Source: Solobacterium sp. UBA1789 (GTDB lineage: Bacteria > Bacillota_I > Bacilli_A > Erysipelotrichales > Erysipelotrichaceae). From it: a DNA stretch of 11,821 nucleotides. How positions within the stretch are numbered: position 1 is the first letter of the stretch; each line of letters begins with the position of its first letter. Location: contig DCGB01000070.1 in NCBI GenBank assembly GCA_002314515.1, forward strand, positions 7,048-18,868, given 5' to 3'. The position numbers and the translations under genes were made by a program. Shown in pieces: positions 1-7,647 of the stretch. The notes under the pieces were generated by a model, which had not been told where the DNA came from, made no database searches, and saw only the letters and a program-made list of their open reading frames with translations.

Positions 1-1
1 T

Positions 2-1201
2 GAAAATACCAGTAACAGGACTCTTCTGAATATGAATGAATATTTTAAAAATGAGAGTCCGACTTATACAAATGAATATACTTCTTTCTTTGAAGGAAAA
101 AATCTGATTTTATTTATGGCCGAATCCTTCTCTGGCTATGCAGTTGACAAAGATTTGACGCCAACGCTTTATAAGCTGGTAAACAACGGTTTTCATTTTA
201 CCAATTTCTATACGCCGACAATTCTATCAACCATTGGCGGCGAATTTCAGGAACTGACAGGTCTTTATCCGGTATTACGCTGTCTTTCCTATTACTGGCG
301 TAAAGGAAGCAATTATTATCCTTATGGTCTGGCAACGGTTTTTAAAGAGAAAGAATATACAACTTATGCCTATCATAATTCCAGTTACACCTTTCAGGAT
401 CGCAATGTCTATCTGAAATCACTGGGCTTTGATAATTTCCTGGCAGGTGGCAATGGCCTGCAGGAAAGAATGTCCTGCAAGTGGCCAGCTGAAGATAGCG
501 AAATGATAGATGTAACTTATGAAGATTATATCAGCGATGAACATTTCTTTGCCTATTATGTAACCGTGTCTGGTCACAAGAGTTATTCAATGAGCTCCCG
601 CTTTGGCAAAAAATATAAAGACCTGCTTAATGATTTGGATTATTCTTCAACTGTTAAGGCCTATATCGCAACCCAGATTGAACTTGATCGGGCCTTGGAA
701 AGTCTTTTAAATCATCTGTCCGAAAATGGTCGTCTTGAGGATACAGTCATCGCATTGGTTGCCGATCATTATCCTTATGGTTTGACAAGTGAGCAGATGA
801 GTGAGCTGGCTGGAAAAGAGATTGATTCAACAATTGAAATCAATCGCAATAGTTTTATTCTCTATAATGCCGCCATGGAAACTACAACAATTGATAAGGT
901 AGCCTCATCAATTGACGTCTTGCCAACTATGTTAAATCTCTTTGGCATAGAATATGATTCCCGTCTGATTATTGGCAAGGATCTTTTGGCACCAGGTGAA
1001 GGTCTGGCCATGTTTGGTGATCGTTCCTGGGTCAGTGATAGTGGTGTTTATTATGCCAAAAAACACAGATTCTATGCCAATAAGGAATTAAATAACGAAG
1101 AAGAATATGTTTCTTTTATGAATGATAGAGTTGCCAATCGTATATTGATGTCAGAGGATATCATGGAACAGGACTATTACAGTTATGTCTTTGGCAAATA
1201 A
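2..1201 (+). CDS. LTA synthase family protein (LtaS-type sulfatase fold), 5' truncated by window edge
   Basis: The frame is open to the left edge: ten codons precede the first Met at 32, so only the extracellular catalytic part (about 400 residues) is visible. The N-terminal membrane helices of the roughly 600-residue family must lie upstream. LtaS enzymes transfer glycerol-phosphate from phosphatidylglycerol to a growing polymer outside the membrane; relatives transfer phosphoethanolamine. Numbering from the Met at 32, I see the metal-ligand Glu in FMAES (E31), a likely nucleophile Thr in STIGGEF (T67), a His in SGHKSY (H182) and the distal metal pair in VADHYPYG (D245, H246), all in family order. 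Its last 17 bases overlap the next gene, suggesting co-transcription. The family is clear. Which polymer or substituent it handles cannot be told from this fragment. Confidence 0.9.
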   Translation, partial: ENTSNRTLLNMNEYFKNESPTYTNEYTSFFEGKNLILFMAESFSGYAVDKDLTPTLYKLVNNGFHFTNFYTPTILSTIGGEFQELTGLYPVLRCLSYYWRKGSNYYPYGLATVFKEKEYTTYAYHNSSYTFQDRNVYLKSLGFDNFLAGGNGLQERMSCKWPAEDSEMIDVTYEDYISDEHFFAYYVTVSGHKSYSMSSRFGKKYKDLLNDLDYSSTVKAYIATQIELDRALESLLNHLSENGRLEDTVIALVADHYPYGLTSEQMSELAGKEIDSTIEINRNSFILYNAAMETTTIDKVASSIDVLPTMLNLFGIEYDSRLIIGKDLLAPGEGLAMFGDRSWVSDSGVYYAKKHRFYANKELNNEEEYVSFMNDRVANRILMSEDIMEQDYYSYVFGK

Positions 1202-3677
1202 ATTTGTTATTGGAGCTTTGGCTCATGTAGATGCAGGAAAAACCTCGCTTGCCGAGAGTTTTCTTTATATCACTTCAACCCTCAAAAATAAGGGTAGAGT
1301 TGATCATCAGGATGCCTTCTTAGACTATAATAATCAGGAACGTTTAAAGGGTATTACTATTTTCAATAAAGAGGCCCGCTTTAATTATGAAAATCGTGAA
1401 TATATCTATGTTGATACACCAGGTCATGACGATTTTCGCTATGAAGCAAATCGCTCATTGAAAATCCTTGATGCGGCTATTTTAATCATTTCAGCCTTGG
1501 ATGCCAATTATGTAACTACGCTTCCTCTTTTTCATTCCTTAGAATCCCTGGCAATTCCCATCTACATTTTTGTCAACAAGATGGATATTGCCTACAATGA
1601 TGAAAAAAAGATTCTTGCGAAACTAAAGTCAGATATCTCTGCTAACTGCTGTCCTTATCAGGATATAAAAGAACAGGTTGCCCTGCAAAATGAAGAACTA
1701 TTGGATTATTATCTGACAAATAATGATGTTCCTAAAGATAAACTTTCAGAAGCTCTGATATCCCATAATGTCTATCCGGTTGTTTTTGGTTCAGCCTTAA
1801 AAGATGAGGGCAGTGATATTCTTTTAAAGCTGATCCACGATACTACTGTTGACAAGGAAGAAAGCGATGTTTTCAATGCCTATGTCTATAAAATAAGCAA
1901 GGAAAAGAATGAAAGACTGACGCACCTGAAAATACTCAGCGGCACCCTAAATAATAAGACAAGTTTTAATGATGAGAAAATCAATGAAATACTTCACTAT
2001 TCCGGCAAAAGTTATGAGAATGTCCAGCAGGCCTATCAGAATGATCTGGTGGCAGTAAAGGGTCTAAAGAATGTTGAAATCGGAACTTATCTGCCTTCTT
2101 TTGTCAGCGATAATTCTACAGATGATAATTATCTGACATATGAGATTATTACGGATATTTCCGCCTTTAAGGCCTACAACATTCTCAAAGAACTTAATGA
2201 TGAACAGCCAGAATTAAATATTCATCTAAAAGATGAACATCTATATATCAGTCTAAAAGGTGAATTACAGAAAGAAATAACTGCCAATATTCTTAAAGAA
2301 AGATTTAACCTGAATTTTACCTATTCCAAGCCTCTTATTACCTATAAGGAAAGTCTCAATGGTGCCGTCTTTGGCATTGGCCATTATGAGCCATTAAGAC
2401 ACTATGGTGAGGTCATTATCCGCATTGAGGCCCTAAAAAGAGGCTCAGGACTCAAATTCAAGAGTCTCAACAGTTCAGCCATTGGCCATAATTTACTGAA
2501 TTATCTGGCATCATATCCTTTAACTGGTGTCCTGACCAATAGCGAACTTACGGATCTGCAGATTACTATTCTAGACCTCAAAACTTCTTTAAAACACACC
2601 GAAGGCCAGGATCTGGTTGAATCTTTACGTCGCGCCATTCGACAGGGACTATTAAAAGCTGACAATATCCTGCTGGAACCCTACTATCAGCTGCGCTTTA
2701 GTCAGAATAATACGATTATCAATGAAATATCCAGGGCTCAGATTGACTATGAAATAAAAGAAGATGATCTTTTTGTTTTTCTGCCTCTTAATGACTTTAA
2801 TGATTTCATTCTGCGTCTGAAAAACCTCTTAAAAGAACAGCCGACATACGAAATAGTAAAAACATATTATGAACAGGTTAAAAATCAGGAACAGATAATT
2901 CAAACTATTGCCTATGACCCTTTAAGTGATATTGCCAATCCACCGGGATCAGTTTTCTGTTCACACGGAGCTGGTCACTATGTGTCGCCAGAAGAAGTCG
3001 AAGAAAACATGCATCTTGATTTGTCCCTGTTTATTGATAAGGAATATACGGCTTATGTTCATAATCGTTCAACGATTTCGGATAATGAGTTAAGTCGCGT
3101 CTGGAATAATACCTATAAGCCAAAGGACAGCTATATTCCTAAGAAAACCCGAAAGACAGAAAGCAGTGAAGATAGGATCGATTATGAACTGAAGCCCCTG
3201 AAACCGCTTTTGTATCTCATTGATGGTTACAATCTCTTACATGCCGTTGAAGCTTTCAGCAATATTGCCGAAAAAGATCTTTCGATTGCCCGGGAAAAAA
3301 CCATTGATATGGTCTGTGACTTTGCCGCCTATGTGGATGCTGAATGTATACTGGTTTTTGATGCCTATCTTCAGGATGCCATTGTATCTTCAGCTTCTGT
3401 TCATGACAATATCACAATTGTTTACACCCGTCACTTGCAGACAGCTGATATGTATATTGAGCAGAAATCAAGAGAACTAAAAGACAGTTATCGGGTCAAT
3501 GTTGTAACTTCTGATCGTCTGGAACAGCTTAAGGTTCTATCAGAATCCTCTTATCGCATCTCTTCCAGAGAATTTATTGAACGTTATCACAATTTGCGAA
3601 AAAATAATCAGCCAATTGAAAAAGTGCCAAATAACAGGCCTTTTGCCGAACTTAAAAAACTGCTTGAAGAAGACTAA
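1185..3677 (+). CDS. EF-G/TetM-like translation GTPase fused to a C-terminal YacP/Rae1-type NYN ribonuclease domain
   Basis: This is a full-length protein of 830 residues; TetM/EF-G proteins are about 640-700. The G domain (1 to ~225) has G1 AHVDAGKT (13-20), G2 RLKGITI (53-59), G3 DTPGHDDF with the catalytic His (77-84), G4 NKMD (131-134) and G5 GSALKDEG (202-209). EF-G-like domains II-V follow to about 600, including KHTEGQDL at the domain IV tip (470-477), LEPYYQLRF (497-505) and GSVFCSHGAGHYV (588-600). After a charged linker (about 640-670) comes an NYN/PIN-like nuclease domain (about 675-805). It has LIDGYN (D680), VFDAY (D726), TADMYIE (D755, E759) and VVTSD (D777), the acidic set and order of YacP/Rae1. 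The ATG at 1185 sits inside the previous gene's end and gives the expected N-terminus just before the P-loop. The TetM loop motif YSPVS is absent, so tetracycline resistance is not implied. Inferred role: an A-site-binding GTPase that places a ribosome-dependent mRNA endonuclease. Confidence 0.9.
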   Translation: MSLANKFVIGALAHVDAGKTSLAESFLYITSTLKNKGRVDHQDAFLDYNNQERLKGITIFNKEARFNYENREYIYVDTPGHDDFRYEANRSLKILDAAILIISALDANYVTTLPLFHSLESLAIPIYIFVNKMDIAYNDEKKILAKLKSDISANCCPYQDIKEQVALQNEELLDYYLTNNDVPKDKLSEALISHNVYPVVFGSALKDEGSDILLKLIHDTTVDKEESDVFNAYVYKISKEKNERLTHLKILSGTLNNKTSFNDEKINEILHYSGKSYENVQQAYQNDLVAVKGLKNVEIGTYLPSFVSDNSTDDNYLTYEIITDISAFKAYNILKELNDEQPELNIHLKDEHLYISLKGELQKEITANILKERFNLNFTYSKPLITYKESLNGAVFGIGHYEPLRHYGEVIIRIEALKRGSGLKFKSLNSSAIGHNLLNYLASYPLTGVLTNSELTDLQITILDLKTSLKHTEGQDLVESLRRAIRQGLLKADNILLEPYYQLRFSQNNTIINEISRAQIDYEIKEDDLFVFLPLNDFNDFILRLKNLLKEQPTYEIVKTYYEQVKNQEQIIQTIAYDPLSDIANPPGSVFCSHGAGHYVSPEEVEENMHLDLSLFIDKEYTAYVHNRSTISDNELSRVWNNTYKPKDSYIPKKTRKTESSEDRIDYELKPLKPLLYLIDGYNLLHAVEAFSNIAEKDLSIAREKTIDMVCDFAAYVDAECILVFDAYLQDAIVSSASVHDNITIVYTRHLQTADMYIEQKSRELKDSYRVNVVTSDRLEQLKVLSESSYRISSREFIERYHNLRKNNQPIEKVPNNRPFAELKKLLEED

Positions 3678-3699
3678 AAAGAGTCCGCATGGACTCTTT
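3678..3699. terminator. Bidirectional hairpin terminator between convergent genes
   Basis: A perfect 9-bp inverted repeat, AAAGAGTCC / GGACTCTTT, surrounds the loop GCAT. It starts one base after the stop of the GTPase gene. On the - strand it is followed by TTTTT, so it should work best for the sortase operon. On the + strand the U-run is short (TTTAATAAT). The sortase stop codon (3698-3700) overlaps the right arm. Confidence 0.8.
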
Positions 3700-4498
3700 A
3701 ATAATATTCAATCTCAATTTCTTTGCAGAGAACTATTTCCCGCAGTTCATCGTGTTTATAAACACAGGTCTGCAAGGTTAAAAACTTGTCATCATTGGTA
3801 AAATCAATGCCAGTTTCATATCTTTGTGCTGCCTTAACCGCATTCTTATAAATATCAAAATACTCATCAGAGAAGTCGGATAAGTAATATTCCATATCTT
3901 CTGAGGTTGTTGTATAATCCGTTTCCGGATCAAGTTCACAATAATATACGGCAACAATCTGATAATGACGTATTTCACCATTCAAAGCCAGAATAAGTGT
4001 TGAGTTATCCGCATAATTTTCTTCTTCCAGTAACAGCTCCAATGGCGTAAACATATGTGTACGGCTAGGATCATAGGAAGGATATACATAATGTCCATAG
4101 ATGATGAGATTCTGATCATTGAAGGTACTGCGTTCATCCAGGAAAATAGAGCCTTCCTTATCTGATTTCATTGTCTTCCAATCAGTACGAAGATAATCAT
4201 CATTGGATAAACCCTGAACAACCGGCAAATCAATAATGCCACTATCAAAAATAATATGACCGATATAGTCAGAATTTATTTCCTTATTTTCGTTGTATAG
4301 ATTCTGATATTTTTTCTTATTGACATTATTAACCTTTTCATTGGAATCATCATTTTCATCAACGATCTGTGACTGTGGCAATTCCTTTGGCTTGCGGATA
4401 TCAATAACATTAAAAACCAGGGCCAGTAAAATGCTGATGGACAGCACCAGCATTACAAGAAAGGTAATAATATATGTAGTTTTCTTTTTCATTTTCAT
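3698..4498 (-). CDS. srtB: Class B sortase
   Basis: A membrane-anchored cysteine transpeptidase of 266 residues that would attach sorting-signal proteins to peptidoglycan cross-bridges or stem peptides on the outer face of the membrane. A Lys-rich start and one hydrophobic helix (about 8-30) give an N-in anchor. A linker rich in Asp, Asn and Lys leads to the sortase barrel. Catalytic residues are visible: His136 in IIYGHYVYP, Cys245 in TLQTC and Arg253 in HDELRE. The class B type is indicated by the DYIGHIIFDSG and GSIFLDERS segments before the His and by the long stretch between His and Cys. The gene is last in the operon. Its ATG overlaps the upstream stop as ATGA, so it is probably translationally coupled, and no clear Shine-Dalgarno is present. 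A second ATG two codons in (4492) is possible. No LPxTG- or NPxTN-type substrate is encoded in the window. Confidence 0.9.
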   Translation of the reverse strand: MKMKKKTTYIITFLVMLVLSISILLALVFNVIDIRKPKELPQSQIVDENDDSNEKVNNVNKKKYQNLYNENKEINSDYIGHIIFDSGIIDLPVVQGLSNDDYLRTDWKTMKSDKEGSIFLDERSTFNDQNLIIYGHYVYPSYDPSRTHMFTPLELLLEEENYADNSTLILALNGEIRHYQIVAVYYCELDPETDYTTTSEDMEYYLSDFSDEYFDIYKNAVKAAQRYETGIDFTNDDKFLTLQTCVYKHDELREIVLCKEIEIEYY

Positions 4499-5634
4499 TT
4501 CAAATAGTAAGCGTAATATTCATCATAGGTCAGACCGCTATTATAGATGTCTTCAGCCAGATCACCAACATAACGATAATGCCAAGGTTCAAACTTATAA
4601 CCGGTAATATCCATTTTTCCATCCGGATATCTTAATATAAAACCATACTTCCAGGCATTTTCTGCCAGCCAGTCTACTTCATCAGCGTAATAGATGGTAC
4701 CAAAATCATAGCCCGGAGATAAGATATCAATTGCCAGACCAGTCTGATGTTCAGAATGAGAAGGACGAGCCGAATAGGTATCAACAACCTCCTGAGAATC
4801 TTTTGTCAGAAAGTTATTGTAGGTATTAACCTGGGTATTATAAGAACGATAAGAAGAATTGATATATAGATCCATGCCATCATTAAGGGCAGCATTATAC
4901 ATCTGCTTATAAGCTTCAAAACATTCTTCGGTCAGTTTCATACCTGGATTGCCATATTCTTCAGGAACAGAAACCAGATTATCAGGAACATAACCATCAG
5001 GCAAAGCATAATACTTATTAACAATCATCAGATTGCCCTTTGAAGTATCCGTTATATAGTCAGTACTGTAGTCTGGCAAATAACGTAAGGTATTGACATA
5101 TTCAACTAGATTACGGGATTTGGTAAAATTATCGTAATAATCCAAATAAAGAGCCAGATTATCATTGATATAATATTTATCTTCCATGATAGCCAGCAGT
5201 TTATCCTTATTCTGATAATTTAACAGATTACCATTGACCATAAACAATAAATCCTTAACCGAAAAATCATTGATAAAATGCAGATAATCTTCCAGTTTAT
5301 TACGGATAAACAGTTCATGATTAAACAGTTCTGCCAGCTTATCCAGATCACAACTATCCTGCAAAGAATTATTAATGATATAAATACTATCAGCACAGGT
5401 AAATTGAGGAATCAGTGACAGATAATCATTAAATTTTGTATTATCAAAATCCGGATTATCCAGTAGAGCTACCAGATCATCACGATAGGACTCAGTAAAC
5501 AGAGCCTGTCCGTCTTTGTCCAAAGACGAGATAACAGATATCTCTTCTTTTGTATATCCCAGTTTTTTTAAGGTAATAGCCTGGCAGGAACTAAGCAGCA
5601 GGCATAAGAAAAATAGACAGACAGCTTTTTTCAT
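4495..5634 (-). CDS. VanY-type D-alanyl-D-alanine carboxypeptidase (peptidase M15B), lipoprotein with N-terminal repeats
   Basis: This predicted zinc peptidase trims the terminal D-Ala from peptidoglycan stem peptides outside the membrane. The N-terminus is a lipoprotein signal (MKK, a hydrophobic run, lipobox LSSC with Cys17). The catalytic domain (about 205-379) has SSYRSYNTQ (260-268), the Zn ligands His296 and Asp303 in SHSEHQTGLAIDI, and the catalytic Glu349 with Zn ligand His352 in EPWHYR. Residues about 52-185 hold three degenerate repeats of roughly 45 residues and do not resemble the catalytic domain; this is longer than a simple VanY. The start has a good Shine-Dalgarno (AGAGG, 5640-5644) inside the preceding small gene's last codons. 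Only 1 bp separates it from that gene's stop. This is a cell-wall housekeeping or remodelling enzyme by context; nothing here shows vancomycin resistance. Confidence 0.92.
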   Translation of the reverse strand: MKKAVCLFFLCLLLSSCQAITLKKLGYTKEEISVISSLDKDGQALFTESYRDDLVALLDNPDFDNTKFNDYLSLIPQFTCADSIYIINNSLQDSCDLDKLAELFNHELFIRNKLEDYLHFINDFSVKDLLFMVNGNLLNYQNKDKLLAIMEDKYYINDNLALYLDYYDNFTKSRNLVEYVNTLRYLPDYSTDYITDTSKGNLMIVNKYYALPDGYVPDNLVSVPEEYGNPGMKLTEECFEAYKQMYNAALNDGMDLYINSSYRSYNTQVNTYNNFLTKDSQEVVDTYSARPSHSEHQTGLAIDILSPGYDFGTIYYADEVDWLAENAWKYGFILRYPDGKMDITGYKFEPWHYRYVGDLAEDIYNSGLTYDEYYAYYLK

Positions 5635-5635
5635 A

Positions 5636-5734
5636 TTAACCTCTAATTAAATAAACGGCAGCTGGCAAAATAGTAATAAGAACCATTAAAACAATGATAA
5701 AAATAATAACTGCCTTACGAAAAGTCTTAGACAT
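5636..5734 (-). CDS. Small single-pass membrane protein, 32 residues, unknown function
   Basis: A 33-codon frame fills the gap between deoD and the carboxypeptidase gene. It starts 2 bp after the deoD stop and ends (TAA) 1 bp before the next ATG. The peptide begins MSKTFRKAV, continues with about 20 Ile/Val/Leu-rich residues and ends VYLIRG: a positive N-terminus, one membrane helix and a short basic tail. It has no clear Shine-Dalgarno, so translation would depend on re-initiation after deoD. Its own end carries the Shine-Dalgarno of the next gene. The membrane-like composition and the snug fit support a real gene; chance occurrence in an AT-rich gap is the alternative. I recognise no family. 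It could be a regulatory partner of the neighbouring membrane-linked enzymes. Confidence 0.55.
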   Translation of the reverse strand: MSKTFRKAVIIFIIVLMVLITILPAAVYLIRG

Positions 5735-5736
5735 TT

Positions 5737-6450
5737 TTATTCGGCTATTGCAGCTTCTAAGGCAATAGACATCATATTAGTAAAAGAAGTCTGACGATCT
5801 TCAGAAGATAAAGCTTCCTTAGTAATCAAAGAATCAGAAACAGTAACCATGGCAGCAGCCTTCTTGCCAAGAACCCTGGCAACATGGAAAAGCGCAAAAC
5901 TTTCCATTTCACAAACCTTAGCACCATGTTTAGCGGCTTCTTTCATCAGTTCTTCATTGCGCAAACCATAGAAAACATCACTGGAATAAATACCACATTC
6001 ATGTAAAGGAATATTCAGGTCCTCTGCAGCCTTCTTGAGCTTCTGGCAGAGTTCTTCGCTTGGATAAGTTACATTACCTTCATAACCACTCATTGTATTG
6101 GCAAAAGTTGACTCCGAATAAGATGAAGTACCAACACAAACCTCATTCATAGCGATATCTTCCGCAAAGACACCAGCAGAACCGATACGAATAATACTTT
6201 CAACACCATACTGGTCAAAGAGTTCATAAGAATAGATACCAATAGAAGGACAGCCCATACCAGAGCCCATGACAGAAACCTTTTTGCCCTTATAAGTACC
6301 AGTAAAGCCAAACATATTACGAACAGTGTTAAATTGGATTGGGTTTTCCAGGAAAGTTTCGGCAACAAATTTTGCGCGTAACGGATCACCTGGCATAAGA
6401 ACTACTTTGGCAATATCGCCAATATTAGCCTGATTGTGTGGTGTAGACAT
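5737..6450 (-). CDS. deoD: Purine-nucleoside phosphorylase, DeoD (hexameric) type
   Basis: A cytoplasmic salvage enzyme of 237 residues that splits purine (deoxy)ribonucleosides with phosphate into base and (deoxy)ribose-1-phosphate. Length and motifs match bacterial DeoD throughout: MPGDPLRA (19-26, phosphate-binding Gly and Arg), a second phosphate Arg in TVRNMFGFTG (R44), IIRIGSAG (86-93, R88 and S91), CEMESFA (180-186, nucleoside binding), and the catalytic Asp in VSDSL (D206) with a nearby Arg (R219). The start is set by a strong AGGAGG eight bases upstream, which lies inside the last codons of the ligase gene. It sits second in an otherwise cell-wall operon, which is an unexpected place for it. 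Confidence 0.96.
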   Translation of the reverse strand: MSTPHNQANIGDIAKVVLMPGDPLRAKFVAETFLENPIQFNTVRNMFGFTGTYKGKKVSVMGSGMGCPSIGIYSYELFDQYGVESIIRIGSAGVFAEDIAMNEVCVGTSSYSESTFANTMSGYEGNVTYPSEELCQKLKKAAEDLNIPLHECGIYSSDVFYGLRNEELMKEAAKHGAKVCEMESFALFHVARVLGKKAAAMVTVSDSLITKEALSSEDRQTSFTNMMSIALEAAIAE

Positions 6451-6452
6451 TT

Positions 6453-7631
6453 TTATTTCCTCCTATAGTTACTTAATATATTAGTTGAGAAAGAGTATAC
6501 TTTCTTTTCTTTTTCACGATAAACCTTTAAGGCATTGTTCAGCAGTTCATCGCATTCACTTACAAAATCAAGGCCCTTTTCACTCCATAGATAATATGCC
6601 AGCGAACCAGGTATCGAATTGATTTCATTGACATAGACACTATCATCAGCCTCATCAATCATAAAATCAATACGAACACAGCCCTTAGCTCCCAAAACCT
6701 TAAAGGTCCTCTTAGCCAGATCTTCAATAAACTCCTGCTGACCATCTTTTAAGACAGCTGGAACTTTGCGGCTGGTTGAAGCCATACCCTTGGAAGCTCC
6801 ATCCTTACTGCCACCTTTTGCAGATTTGGAACCACCCTCATATTTATCTTTGAATGATAACATTTCATCATTCTTATATACTTCTTCAATGGCCGATACC
6901 TTGCAGTCATATAGTGAACCCATAACCGAAATATTACATTCTTTTAATTGGGTGATCATCTTTTCAACCACAATCTTAAAGTCAAAGCTGGCTGCTTCTT
7001 TCAGCTTTTCTTCCAGTTCATTTTCATCATGAATGATCTGAATACCAATACTGGAACCTAAATTAGCGGGTTTGGCAATCAACGGATAACCGATTTTAGA
7101 AGCCTTATCTTTCAACTCACTGATTTTTTCATCAATCTCATGTGACCAGAAATAGAACCATGGCACCATAGGAATATCATCACTCTTTAAGACAATCTTC
7201 ATCACAGCCTTATCCTGACCAAGTGCTGATGCCAATACATCAGAAGATGTATAAGGCAGATTCAGCATTTCAAACAAGCCCTGGAGACAGCCATCTTCGC
7301 CATGTGTACCATGCATAACCGGAAAGGCTACATCAATAGGTTTTTCCTTTTTACCGAAAACCGTCGACTTCAACGGCTTGATATAAACCCTATTCTGGTC
7401 CTTATAAATACAGATTTTGTCCAGCGAAGAACACAGATTATTCAAATCATAATAATTAGCCAAATCAAAAAGCGCATCACCGGTATAAAAATCATAATCC
7501 TTGGAAATATAAACCGGAATAATCTCATAACGTTCCGGATCTAATGCTTTTAACACTTGGTTGGCGCTGATACAAGATATTTCGTGTTCACAGGAAACAC
7601 CACCAAAAAAAACACCGACATTTATTTTCAT
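6453..7631 (-). CDS. ddl: D-alanine--D-alanine ligase family protein with atypical omega-loop
   Basis: An ATP-grasp ligase of 392 residues. Canonical members join two D-Ala for the peptidoglycan stem. Visible motifs: VFFGGVSCEHEIS (8-19, substrate Glu15), HGTHGEDGCLQGLFE (108-121), IAKPANLGSSIGI (185-197, ATP-binding Lys), RIDFMID (320-326) and VNEIN (334-338, Mg ligands). Unusual points: the omega-loop (261-291) is long and Gly/Ser/Lys-rich, the usual REIEVAVLG-like segment reads KECNISVMG (230-238), and PGFT is PGSL (341-344). I chose the ATG at 7631 over the longer frame from 7679 because it has a GAGG Shine-Dalgarno, begins right at the first beta strand (MKINVGVFFGG), and the longer version would start upstream of the promoter's -10. 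First gene of the operon. The ligase family is certain; whether the second substrate is D-Ala, D-Ser or another residue is not. Confidence 0.92.
   Translation of the reverse strand: MKINVGVFFGGVSCEHEISCISANQVLKALDPERYEIIPVYISKDYDFYTGDALFDLANYYDLNNLCSSLDKICIYKDQNRVYIKPLKSTVFGKKEKPIDVAFPVMHGTHGEDGCLQGLFEMLNLPYTSSDVLASALGQDKAVMKIVLKSDDIPMVPWFYFWSHEIDEKISELKDKASKIGYPLIAKPANLGSSIGIQIIHDENELEEKLKEAASFDFKIVVEKMITQLKECNISVMGSLYDCKVSAIEEVYKNDEMLSFKDKYEGGSKSAKGGSKDGASKGMASTSRKVPAVLKDGQQEFIEDLAKRTFKVLGAKGCVRIDFMIDEADDSVYVNEINSIPGSLAYYLWSEKGLDFVSECDELLNNALKVYREKEKKVYSFSTNILSNYRRK
6459..6464 (-). promoter_or_regulatory. Strong Shine-Dalgarno of deoD inside the ddl 3' end
   Basis: AGGAGG encodes the two Arg codons before the final Lys of the ligase and lies 8 bases before the deoD ATG. 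The ligase's RRK C-terminus therefore doubles as the ribosome binding site of the next gene, and ribosomes finishing ddl reach it directly. Confidence 0.85.
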
Positions 7632-7647
7632 AAAATACCTCATAGAA

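Noticed and set aside
3220..3480. 86-codon frame inside the NYN domain region on the + strand
   Set aside because: It overlaps, in another frame, the catalytic nuclease motifs, which are clearly the real coding frame.
1185..3677. Tetracycline resistance gene (tetM/tetW-like)
   Set aside because: Overall similarity is to that family, but the domain IV loop motif is absent, the length is 830 residues because of the nuclease domain, and the gene is not in a mobile context.
3698..7631. Vancomycin resistance (van) cluster
   Set aside because: A Ddl homologue and a VanY-type enzyme are present, but no VanX, VanH, VanT, VanW or VanR is visible, and deoD and a sortase sit between. The ligase does not carry a VanA- or VanC-like loop that I can recognise.
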